DNA from: an uncultured Clostridia bacterium
GTDB lineage: Bacteria; Bacillota; Clostridia; TANB77; CAG-508
Length of the DNA: 5,802 nt
Assembly (NCBI GenBank): GCA_944391155.1
Contig: CALXSO010000122.1
Coordinates: 1-5,802 of the forward strand
Reading direction: 5' to 3'
In this document: positions 1-5,687 of the stretch, piece by piece
How the letters are laid out: each line of letters opens with the position of its first letter
Numbering within the stretch: the first letter of the stretch is position 1
Made by a program: the position numbers and the translations under genes
Notes under the pieces: model-generated
The model's input: only the letters and a program-made list of their open reading frames with translations
Told to the model about the DNA's origin: nothing
The model's database searches: none

Positions 1-3000
1 ATGAAGTCAATTGCAATAACAGACCACGGAGTAGTACAAGCCTTTCCAGAAGCACATAAATTACTTGGATATGATAATAAAGATATAAAAATAATATATG
101 GTATGGAAGCATATTTAGCACCAGATAAAAACCCAGTAGTAGAAAATGGAAAAGGACAAAATCTAGAAGATGCAATATTTTGTGTATTTGACTTAGAAAC
201 AACAGGTTTTTCAGCAGTAACAGAAAAAGTAACAGAAATAGGAATAATGAAACTAAAAAATGGTGAAGTAATAGATGAATTCTCTTGTTTTGTAAACCCA
301 GAAAAACATATACCAGAAAGAGTAACAGAAGTAACAAACATAACAGATGAGATGGTTGCAGATGCCGAGACAATAGAAAAAGTATTTCCAAAAATATTAG
401 AATTTTTAGGAGATGAAAAAGAAACTGTAATAGTAGCACATAATGCAAACTTTGATGTAGGATTTTTAAAACAAAATGCAAAAGTTTTAGGGCACAAATT
501 TGAATACACATATTTAGATACACTAAGCTTAGCAAAAGATTTATTTCCAGACTATAAAAAATACAAATTAGGAAAAATAGCAGAAAACCTTGGGATAAAA
601 GTAGAAGTAGCCCATCGAGCTTTAGACGACGTGGATACAACTGTAAAAGTATTCAATGTTATGATAAAAATGTTAAAAGAAAAAGGTGCACAAAAAATAG
701 AAGACATTGATCAAGTTGCAGCAGATGAACAGGCAAAAAAAGAAGAATATAAAAAGTTAAAAACATATCATGCAATAATACTTGCTAAAAACTATATAGG
801 ACTAAGAAACTTATACAAATTAGTTTCACTTTCACATCTACACTATTTTTATAGAAAACCACGTATATTAAAAAGTTTATACAAAAAATATTCGGAAGGG
901 TTAATTTTAGGAAGTGCGTGTGAAGCAGGAGAATTATATCAAGCAATTGAGCTGGGAAAAACAGATGAAGAAATTGAAGAAATAGCAAATGACTATGATT
1001 ACTTAGAAATTCAACCAACCGGAAACAACCAATTTCTTATAAGAAATGGTATATTCAGAGACGAAGAAGACTTAAGAGATGTAAATAGAAAAATAGTAGC
1101 TCTTGGTGAAAAACTAAACAAACCAGTCGTAGCAACATGTGATGTACACTTTATGGATCCACAAGACGAAATATATAGACGTATACTAGAAGCAGGGCAA
1201 AAATATGATGATGCAGACAATCAAGCACCATTATATTTAAGAACAACAGAAGAAATGCTAGAAGAGTTTAGTTATCTAGGAAAAGAAAAAGCATATGAAG
1301 TAGTTGTAACAAACACAAATAAAATAGCAGATATGTGTGAAAGAATAAGTCCAATATCACCAGAAAAATGTCCACCACACATACCAGGATGTGAACAGAC
1401 AATAAAAGATATTGCATATGGAAAAGCACATGAGCTATACGGTGATCCACTACCAGAAATAGTACAAACAAGATTAGATAAAGAACTAGATTCAATTATA
1501 AAAAATGGTTTTTCTGTAATGTATATAATAGCACAAAAGCTAGTATGGAAATCAAACGAAGATGGATACATAGTAGGTTCAAGAGGTTCAGTAGGTTCAT
1601 CATTTGTAGCAAATATGACAGGAATAACAGAAGTAAACTCTTTACCAGCACATTATAGATGTCCAAACTGCAAATACTCAGACTTCACAGATTACGGAGT
1701 AAAAAATGGATTTGACTTACCAGATAAAAATTGTCCAAAATGTGGGCACAAGCTAGACAAAGACGGAATGGATATACCATTTGAAACATTCTTGGGATTT
1801 AATGGAGACAAAGAACCAGATATAGACTTAAACTTCTCAGGAGAATATCAAGCAAAAGCACACAAATACACAGAAGTAATATTTGGAAAAGGAACAACAT
1901 TTAAAGCAGGAACAATTGGAACAGTAGCAGAAAAAACAGCATATGGATATGTAAAAAATTACTTTGAAGAAAGACATATACCAATAAGCCAAGCAGAAAT
2001 AAAGAGACTATCACAAGGATGTACTGGAATAAAAAGAACAACAGGTCAACATCCAGGAGGAATTATAGTAGTACCAAAAGGAAGAGAAATATACGAATTC
2101 TGTCCAGTACAACATCCAGCAGATGACCCAAATTCAGATATAATAACAACACATTTTGATTATCACTCAATAGATCAAAATTTATTAAAGTTAGATATAC
2201 TAGGGCACGACGATCCAACAGTAATAAGAATGCTACAAGATATAACAGGAATTGATCCAACAAAAGTACCATTAGATGACAAAGAAACAATGTCAATATT
2301 CAGCTCAACAGAAGCATTAGGAGTCACACCAAAACAAATAGGGTCAGAAGTAGGAAGTTATGGAATTCCAGAATTTGGAACAAAATTTGTAAGAGGAATG
2401 TTAGTAGACACAAGACCAACGACTTTTGACGAATTAATACGAATATCAGGTCTTTCACACGGAACAGACGTATGGCTTGGAAATGCACAAAGTTTAATAG
2501 AACAAGGAACAGTAACACTAACAGAAGCAATATGCTGTCGTGACGACATAATGATTTATTTAATAAAACAAGGATTACCACCAAACTCAGCATTCAAAAT
2601 AATGGAAACAGTACGTAAAGGAAAAGCACTTAAAGATCCAGCAAAATGGGCAGAATATGTAGCATTAATGAAAGAACACAATGTACCAGAATGGTATATA
2701 AAATCATGTGAAAAAATAAAATACATGTTTCCAAAAGCCCATGCAGCAGCATATGTAACAAATGCATTCAGAATAGCATGGTTTAAAGTACACGAGCCAA
2801 AAGCGTATTATTCAGCATTTTTCTCAATAAGAGCATCAGACGAATTTGATAGTGAAATAATGATATTTGGAGAAGAAAAAGTTAAAAACAAAATGAAAGA
2901 AATAGACTTACTAGGAAACAATAGCACACAAAAAGACAAAGCAATGTACCCAGTATTAGAACTAGTATTAGAAATGTATGAAAGAGGGTTGAAATTTTTG

Positions 3001-3258
3001 CCGATAGACTTATACAAATCTGACGCAACAAAATTTATACCAGAAGAAGAGGGAATAAGACCACCATTAAACAGTATACCAGGACTAGGAACAGTAGCAG
3101 CACTAGGAATAGCAGAAGCAAGAAAAGAAGGAAAATTCATGTCAATAGATGATATGAAAATAAGATCAAAAATAGGAGACTCAGTAGCAGACCTACTAAA
3201 AAAATTTGGATGTCTAGAAGGAATGAGCCAAAGTAACCAAATGAGCTTATTTGGATAG
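1..3258 (+). CDS. polC: DNA polymerase III alpha subunit, PolC type (5' end missing)
   Basis: Replicative DNA polymerase with its own 3'-5' proofreading exonuclease, acting at the fork with the sliding clamp. The first visible residues (AITDHG, D8/H9) are already inside the PHP domain, so the ATG at position 1 is an internal Met. By alignment with remembered B. subtilis PolC active-site numbering, roughly 360 residues (the N-terminal OB region and start of PHP) lie upstream of the window. Seen in order: PHP part 1 (about 1-50); a DnaQ-like exonuclease inserted into PHP (about 58-235) with FDLETTG (D64, E66), HNANFD (D152) and HRALDD (H205, D210); PHP part 2 (about 255-390, CDVHF at 380-384); GSRGSVGSS at 526-534; a zinc-binding set C554, C557, C578, C581; polymerase catalytic PDIDLNF (D607, D609) and LDILGHDD (D732); GQHPGG at 682-687; FPKAHAAAYV at 910-919; and a C-terminal QMSLFG clamp-binding motif (1080-1085). 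All catalytic residues are present and the frame is intact. Codons are strongly A-ending. The exonuclease insertion separates it from DnaE. Confidence 0.98.
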   Translation: MKSIAITDHGVVQAFPEAHKLLGYDNKDIKIIYGMEAYLAPDKNPVVENGKGQNLEDAIFCVFDLETTGFSAVTEKVTEIGIMKLKNGEVIDEFSCFVNPEKHIPERVTEVTNITDEMVADAETIEKVFPKILEFLGDEKETVIVAHNANFDVGFLKQNAKVLGHKFEYTYLDTLSLAKDLFPDYKKYKLGKIAENLGIKVEVAHRALDDVDTTVKVFNVMIKMLKEKGAQKIEDIDQVAADEQAKKEEYKKLKTYHAIILAKNYIGLRNLYKLVSLSHLHYFYRKPRILKSLYKKYSEGLILGSACEAGELYQAIELGKTDEEIEEIANDYDYLEIQPTGNNQFLIRNGIFRDEEDLRDVNRKIVALGEKLNKPVVATCDVHFMDPQDEIYRRILEAGQKYDDADNQAPLYLRTTEEMLEEFSYLGKEKAYEVVVTNTNKIADMCERISPISPEKCPPHIPGCEQTIKDIAYGKAHELYGDPLPEIVQTRLDKELDSIIKNGFSVMYIIAQKLVWKSNEDGYIVGSRGSVGSSFVANMTGITEVNSLPAHYRCPNCKYSDFTDYGVKNGFDLPDKNCPKCGHKLDKDGMDIPFETFLGFNGDKEPDIDLNFSGEYQAKAHKYTEVIFGKGTTFKAGTIGTVAEKTAYGYVKNYFEERHIPISQAEIKRLSQGCTGIKRTTGQHPGGIIVVPKGREIYEFCPVQHPADDPNSDIITTHFDYHSIDQNLLKLDILGHDDPTVIRMLQDITGIDPTKVPLDDKETMSIFSSTEALGVTPKQIGSEVGSYGIPEFGTKFVRGMLVDTRPTTFDELIRISGLSHGTDVWLGNAQSLIEQGTVTLTEAICCRDDIMIYLIKQGLPPNSAFKIMETVRKGKALKDPAKWAEYVALMKEHNVPEWYIKSCEKIKYMFPKAHAAAYVTNAFRIAWFKVHEPKAYYSAFFSIRASDEFDSEIMIFGEEKVKNKMKEIDLLGNNSTQKDKAMYPVLELVLEMYERGLKFLPIDLYKSDATKFIPEEEGIRPPLNSIPGLGTVAALGIAEARKEGKFMSIDDMKIRSKIGDSVADLLKKFGCLEGMSQSNQMSLFG

Positions 3259-3380
3259 AATTTTAAGATAAAACAAAGATATTGTCAGGTTATGATAATA
3301 ATAGTAAAACAAATATAGTAAATAAGAAAAAATATATAAAGTAAAATAAATAATAAAAATTAAAAAAATTTTTATAAAAT

Positions 3381-3387
3381 AAAGGAG
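3381..3387 (+). promoter_or_regulatory. Ribosome binding site of the HD-domain gene
   Basis: AAAGGAG lies 8 nt before the ATG at 3396 and fixes that start. The 137-bp gap upstream of it is almost entirely A/T and shows no convincing terminator for polC. The HD gene may therefore be reached by transcription from polC. A TTGTCA at 3282-3287 and a TATAGT at 3314-3319 are isolated promoter-like hexamers, but their spacing to each other (26 bp) is wrong. Confidence 0.8.
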
Positions 3388-3395
3388 AAATAATT

Positions 3396-4454
3396 ATGGA
3401 ATATTTTGAGAATTTAAATCCAACATTAAAAAGATATTTTAAAATACTATCTCCAGAAATACCTGAATTTTTATGCGAATACATAAATACACCAGCAATG
3501 CAAAAACAAGACAGAATCAGTGTAACAAGTGGAACATATTATTCAAAACTTTTTGATATAAAATTATGGTATTCAAGTTTAGAACATAGTATTGCAGTAG
3601 CATTAATAATTTGGAACTTTACGAAAGATAAAAAACAAACATTAGCAGGACTATTTCACGATATAGCAACACCAGCATTTAAACACTGTATAGACTTCAT
3701 GAATGGAGACTATGAAAAGCAGGAATCAACAGAAGAATTAACAACAAAGATTATAAGTGATTCAAAAGAAATTATGAGTCTACTAAATAGAGATGGAATA
3801 AAAATAGAAGAAGTATCAGATTATCATATATATCCAATAGCTGACAATGATACACCACAACTTGCAGCAGACAGATTAGAATATACATTATCAAATGGAT
3901 TAGGTGTAAGAAAACATTTATGGGATTTAGAAGATATAGAAGAAATTTATAATAATATAGAAGTTCAAAAGAATGAAAACGGAATAGAGGAATTAGGATT
4001 CAAAGATATAAATATAGCAGAAAAATTTGTTCATACAATGTCCAAACTTTCAATGATATATATATCTAGTGAAACAAAATACACAATGCAATTTTTTGCA
4101 GATATAGTAAAGAAAATGTATGAACAAAAAATGATATCAAAAAAAGATTTATATGAACTATCAGAACAAGAAATTATAAATAAAATTGAAAAATGTGATT
4201 ATGATAATATTTCACAATGTTTTAACATTTGGAAAAATGCTACAGTAATAAAAGAAAATGATGTTCCAGTAAAAGATAAATATTGTGTAAATGTAAATGC
4301 AAAGAAAAGATATATAATACCACTTGTAAAAAATAAAAATGAATATATCAGAATAGACAAGATATCTGAAAAAGCAAAAGAAGATATTAATGAATTTTTT
4401 AATTTTAAAACAAAACCATATTCATATTTAGACCTTAATTTAAAAGTAGACTAA
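3396..4454 (+). CDS. HD-domain phosphohydrolase, dNTPase/SAMHD1-like
   Basis: A predicted cytosolic 352-aa metal-dependent phosphohydrolase of the HD superfamily. Seen in the sequence: SLEHS (H64), then LFHDIATPAFKH (H88, D89, H97), then AADRLEYT (D159). These fit the H...HD...D metal-binding set. The spacing and the P-x-F-x-H tail resemble the dGTPase/SAMHD1/COG1078 branch (HD-x-G-H-x-P-F-S-H), whose characterised members remove triphosphate from dNTPs. Residues about 165-352 form a charged, probably helical region with no motif I recognise. There are no membrane segments or signal peptide. The start has a good AAAGGAG site. One oddity is that the usual GH after HD is A91-T92, so a histidine implicated in SAMHD1 catalysis is missing; the substrate may differ. 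It follows polC by 137 bp on the same strand, and no clear terminator follows until about 4705, so its transcript may carry a long structured 3' UTR. Codon use matches polC. The HD fold is confident; nucleotide hydrolysis is inferred. Confidence 0.85.
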   Translation: MEYFENLNPTLKRYFKILSPEIPEFLCEYINTPAMQKQDRISVTSGTYYSKLFDIKLWYSSLEHSIAVALIIWNFTKDKKQTLAGLFHDIATPAFKHCIDFMNGDYEKQESTEELTTKIISDSKEIMSLLNRDGIKIEEVSDYHIYPIADNDTPQLAADRLEYTLSNGLGVRKHLWDLEDIEEIYNNIEVQKNENGIEELGFKDINIAEKFVHTMSKLSMIYISSETKYTMQFFADIVKKMYEQKMISKKDLYELSEQEIINKIEKCDYDNISQCFNIWKNATVIKENDVPVKDKYCVNVNAKKRYIIPLVKNKNEYIRIDKISEKAKEDINEFFNFKTKPYSYLDLNLKVD

Positions 4455-4465
4455 AAACAATCTAA

Positions 4466-4698
4466 TTTTACGGTAAGAAAGGTATTTAATATATATATAT
4501 AATCATAAAGGATAACGAAGCTACAACAGTAAAGCTAATGCAGGTCTTTTTATATAGGTAGCCTTTCTTGTTGTATACGTAAAAATCCATATAGTGTCAA
4601 GATAAAGGCCGATTTTTATTTTGAAAATAAAATCTTAGAGATTTATTTTCACTTTAAGTCTGTGTAACTTAAAGTTTCATATTGTTTCCTATACAATA
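4466..4698 (+). ncRNA. Candidate structured non-coding RNA or structured 3' UTR
   Basis: There is no coding frame here, but the stretch is rich in complementary segments. An enclosing helix pairs 4466-4472 (TTTTACG) with 4578-4584 (CGTAAAA). Inside it, 4522-4528 (TACAACA) pairs with 4569-4575, and 4531-4537 (AAAGCTA) pairs with 4559-4566 with one bulged C. The loop of that hairpin, 4543-4549 (GGTCTTT), can pair with 4604-4610 (AAAGGCC, one G-U) beyond the enclosing helix, giving a possible pseudoknot. Further 3' are a 13-bp hairpin (4622-4635/4639-4651, one bulge), a perfect 9-bp hairpin (4651-4659/4667-4675, 7-nt loop) and a 6-bp hairpin (4680-4685/4693-4698). A terminator follows. The 4507-4566 segment is less AT-rich than its surroundings, as expected of a conserved RNA core. 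I see none of the conserved cores I know for TPP, SAM, FMN, lysine, c-di-GMP, T-box, tmRNA, SRP or RNase P RNA. No clear promoter lies just upstream. The strand is inferred from G-U pairing and from the terminator. Chance pairing is common in AT-rich DNA, so this remains a candidate. Confidence 0.42.
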
Positions 4699-4740
4699 AA
4701 AAAATAGTAGGAGTTAAAAACTCCTACTAAATATATTTTT
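4697..4740. terminator. Bidirectional intrinsic terminator between convergent transcripts
   Basis: A perfect 9-bp stem (TAGTAGGAG at 4705-4713, CTCCTACTA at 4721-4729) closes a 7-nt loop. Read on the - strand it is followed at once by TATTTTTTTATT (4705 down to about 4697), a strong U-tract beginning about 20 bp after the stop of the 92-aa gene. Read on the + strand the tail is AATATATTTTT (to 4740), weaker but usable, so it can also end transcripts from the HD gene and the RNA-like region. Confidence 0.85.
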
Positions 4741-4748
4741 CTAAAATA

Positions 4749-5027
4749 TTACGTTAGATTACTATAAAATCCTGTCAAACCTGAAATAATGTCATATAAC
4801 CGACTTTTCCTGGCATCAGAAGAAGAAAAAGTAATAGCTTCATCTTTACCAGGTAAATAATACTCAAGAAAGTAAACCTTTCCATTAGTTAAAATTACAG
4901 TCTTATTATAGGCTTCATTTGGAAAAACCACATTAATAATATCATTATTTAGCCGAACAACAGAAAGTTCAGGATGGCATCTTTCAAAATGTTCCCAAGA
5001 GTCTACATTTGGTTTAATTTTTTTCAT
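4749..5027 (-). CDS. Small protein of unknown function (92 aa)
   Basis: I do not recognise this protein. It is 92 aa, soluble-looking, with no signal peptide, membrane segment or cysteine-rich motif (one Cys, in ERCHPEL). The pattern suggests an N-terminal helix with SWEHFERCHPEL (10-21), then strands (VVRLNNDIINVVF, KTVILTNGKVYFLEYYL) and a C-terminal helix (about 71-85). The gene looks real: it has AAGGAGG 7 nt before the ATG, a near-consensus promoter upstream and a terminator just after the stop. It stands alone, convergent to the HD gene and divergent from the DUF1294 gene. Its codon use differs from both: all seven Ile codons are ATT and none ATA, two Arg codons are CGG, and many codons end in T. 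This could reflect recent transfer, or A/T strand asymmetry acting on a gene of opposite orientation. The operator-like palindrome at its promoter suggests regulated expression. Confidence 0.8.
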   Translation of the reverse strand: MKKIKPNVDSWEHFERCHPELSVVRLNNDIINVVFPNEAYNKTVILTNGKVYFLEYYLPGKDEAITFSSSDARKSRLYDIISGLTGFYSNLT

Positions 5028-5034
5028 AGTGAAT

Positions 5035-5041
5035 CCTCCTT
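5035..5041 (-). promoter_or_regulatory. Strong ribosome binding site of the 92-aa gene
   Basis: AAGGAGG on the - strand (CCTCCTT on +) sits 7 nt from the ATG at 5027-5025. It is a full-strength Shine-Dalgarno match and settles both the start and the reality of this short gene. Confidence 0.88.
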
Positions 5042-5060
5042 AGAAAATAATAATATAAAA

Positions 5061-5077
5061 GATAATCACATATTATC
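5061..5077. promoter_or_regulatory. Operator-like palindrome over the -10 region
   Basis: GATAATcacatATTATC is a perfect 6+6 inverted repeat with a 5-bp centre. It covers the -10 hexamer and expected start site of the 92-aa gene, a position where a bound dimer would block RNA polymerase. The half-sites GATAAT/ATTATC resemble the ends of a Fur-type box, but the spacing is shorter than the classical 19-bp form, so the regulator is not assigned. Confidence 0.45.
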
Positions 5078-5098
5078 ACAAAAAAACAGAATGGTCAA
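5070..5098 (-). promoter_or_regulatory. Sigma-A-type promoter of the 92-aa gene
   Basis: On the - strand, TTGACC (5098-5093) is a 5/6 match to the -35 consensus. A 17-bp spacer is followed by TAATAT (5075-5070), preceded by TGA, which gives an extended -10 (TGn). Start of transcription would fall near 5063, leaving a leader of about 35 nt with the Shine-Dalgarno inside it. Confidence 0.72.
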
Positions 5099-5170
5099 TT
5101 AGAAATTAAAAATAGAATAAAATAAAAAATATGAATTTGTTACTATTCAGCATGGCATAAAAGTAATTCA

Positions 5171-5266
5171 TCTGAATTGTTGATATATAAGTATTTTTTG
5201 TCAAAAAAAGCTTTAGGTCTACCTATTAGTCTTTGACAAAAAATACTTATATATCAACAATTCAGA
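5171..5266. repeat. 96-bp palindromic element with perfect 35-bp arms
   Basis: Positions 5171-5205 are the exact reverse complement of 5232-5266 (35 of 35), around a 26-nt centre that itself holds TAGGT-CT-ACCTA (5214-5225). The arms begin TCTGAATTG at the outside and end TTTTTTGTCAAA at the inside. Each arm contains TTGACA pointing outward. The size and perfect arms fit a miniature inverted-repeat element or the joined terminal repeats of an insertion sequence that lost its transposase. I see no target-site duplication in the flanks and no coding capacity. If transcribed it would form a long RNA duplex that could be cut by RNase III. Without copies elsewhere in the genome, mobility is unproven. 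Confidence 0.85.
5233..5261 (+). promoter_or_regulatory. Possible outward promoter in the right arm of the palindrome
   Basis: A perfect -35 TTGACA (5233-5238) is followed after 17 bp by AACAAT (5256-5261), a 4/6 match to the -10 consensus. It would start transcription near 5268 and serve the DUF1294 gene. By symmetry the same elements point the other way in the left arm (-35 at 5204-5199, -10 at 5181-5176), toward the 92-aa gene. The weak -10 keeps confidence low. Confidence 0.35.
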
Positions 5267-5294
5267 CCACTCTACAAAATGAAGTCTGAATTGT
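5257..5294 (+). repeat. Extra inverted copy of the arm tip, forming a second hairpin
   Basis: ACAATTCAGAC at 5257-5267, mostly the outer tip of the right arm, is perfectly complementary over 11 bp to GTCTGAATTGT at 5284-5294, with a 16-nt loop. The second copy repeats the start of the left arm (TCTGAATTGT at 5171-5180). The right-arm tip can pair either with the left arm or with this downstream copy, 25 nt before the ribosome binding site of the DUF1294 gene. Confidence 0.7.
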
Positions 5295-5318
5295 AACATG
5301 AATTTAATAATAAAAAAG

Positions 5319-5325
5319 AAAGGAG
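5319..5325 (+). promoter_or_regulatory. Ribosome binding site of the DUF1294 gene, deciding its start
   Basis: AAAGGAG lies 5 nt before the ATG at 5331. An in-frame ATG at 5298 would add 11 lysine-rich residues, but it has no Shine-Dalgarno and lies right after the hairpin at 5257-5294. The start is therefore placed at 5331. Confidence 0.8.
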
Positions 5326-5330
5326 AAAAA

Positions 5331-5633
5331 ATGTTAGAAAAAATTGAATTAAAAGAAATATTAAGTATTCAAAATATAATAATTTATTTAATAGTTATAA
5401 ATATAATAGGATTTGCAATCATGTACATAGATAAGAGAAAAGCCAGAAAAGGAAAATGGAGAATTCCAGAGAAAGTAATATTTATAGTTACAGCTCTTGG
5501 AGGAGGAATTGGAACAATTACCGGAATGTATACTTTTAGGCATAAAACACAAAAAGTTGGATTTGTTGTAGGATTACCAGCAATAACAATTGTAGAAATA
5601 ATTGCACTAATTTATTTTGCATTTATTATGTAA
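5331..5633 (+). CDS. DUF1294 family small membrane protein (100 aa)
   Basis: A small integral membrane protein of the DUF1294 family, whose function is unknown. Seen: a hydrophobic segment at about 14-33; the family's DK motif (D34-K35) just after it; a basic loop leading to WRIPE (43-47); a second hydrophobic segment at about 48-66 with GGGIG (57-61); the RHKT motif (70-73); and a third hydrophobic segment at about 77-98. The order DK, W-R-I-x-E, GG-x-x-G, RHKT is characteristic of the family, and 100 aa is about the usual length. It stands alone, with the palindromic element upstream and a strong terminator 2 bp after the stop, so it is probably a single-gene transcript. Codon use (mainly ATA, GGA, AGA) resembles polC, so it looks native. 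Family membership is confident; role is not known. Confidence 0.88.
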   Translation: MLEKIELKEILSIQNIIIYLIVINIIGFAIMYIDKRKARKGKWRIPEKVIFIVTALGGGIGTITGMYTFRHKTQKVGFVVGLPAITIVEIIALIYFAFIM

Positions 5634-5635
5634 GT

Positions 5636-5687
5636 AATATAGGAAAATAGGGGATTTGAGATACATACCTATTTTCCTATATTTTTT
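5636..5687 (+). terminator. Strong intrinsic terminator after the DUF1294 gene
   Basis: A perfect 16-bp stem (5636-5651 with 5668-5683, core AGGAAAATAGG/CCTATTTTCCT) encloses a 16-nt loop and runs into TTTTTT (5682-5687). It begins 2 bp after the TAA. The large loop is unusual, but the stem and U-tract are clear. Confidence 0.85.

Noticed and set aside
1..3. ATG at position 1 as the true start of polC
   Set aside because: The protein begins inside the conserved PHP domain and lacks the expected N-terminal region of about 360 residues. The Met is internal and the gene is cut by the window edge.
785..3140. Several 63-110 aa open frames on the - strand within polC
   Set aside because: They lie entirely under an intact, conserved polC frame, have Leu/Phe/Ser-rich low-complexity translations and no ribosome binding sites. 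They are shadows of A-rich coding sequence.
3353..3375. 9-bp hairpin (ATAAAAATT/AATTTTTAT) as a polC terminator
   Set aside because: The stem is entirely A-T, far from the polC stop and just before the next ribosome binding site. It is expected by chance in this composition.
3290..3484. 64-aa - strand frame across the polC-HD gap
   Set aside because: It overlaps the start of the HD gene, and its Phe/Tyr/Leu-rich C-terminus is simply the translation of the A/T-rich gap.
4491..4503. TATAAT at the end of the AT repeat (4498-4503) as a promoter for the RNA-like region
   Set aside because: There is no -35-like hexamer at 16-18 bp upstream (AAGAAA there), and the match arises from a simple AT-dinucleotide run.
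4500..4570. c-di-GMP-I riboswitch, suggested by AAAGC and GGTAGCC
   Set aside because: The flanking conserved elements of that class are missing, the spacing is wrong, and no suitable gene follows on the + strand.
5073..5081. DnaA-box-like TTATCACAA
   Set aside because: It has several mismatches to TTATCCACA, stands alone, and lies inside a promoter and palindrome that explain it better.
5171..5294. CRISPR array or phase-variable invertible promoter
   Set aside because: There are no regularly spaced direct repeats, the 26-bp centre is too short for the usual invertible promoter segment, and no recombinase gene is in the window.
5298..5330. Upstream in-frame ATG of the DUF1294 gene
   Set aside because: It has no Shine-Dalgarno sequence, while the ATG at 5331 has AAAGGAG at usable spacing. 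The extra 11 residues are not part of the family domain.
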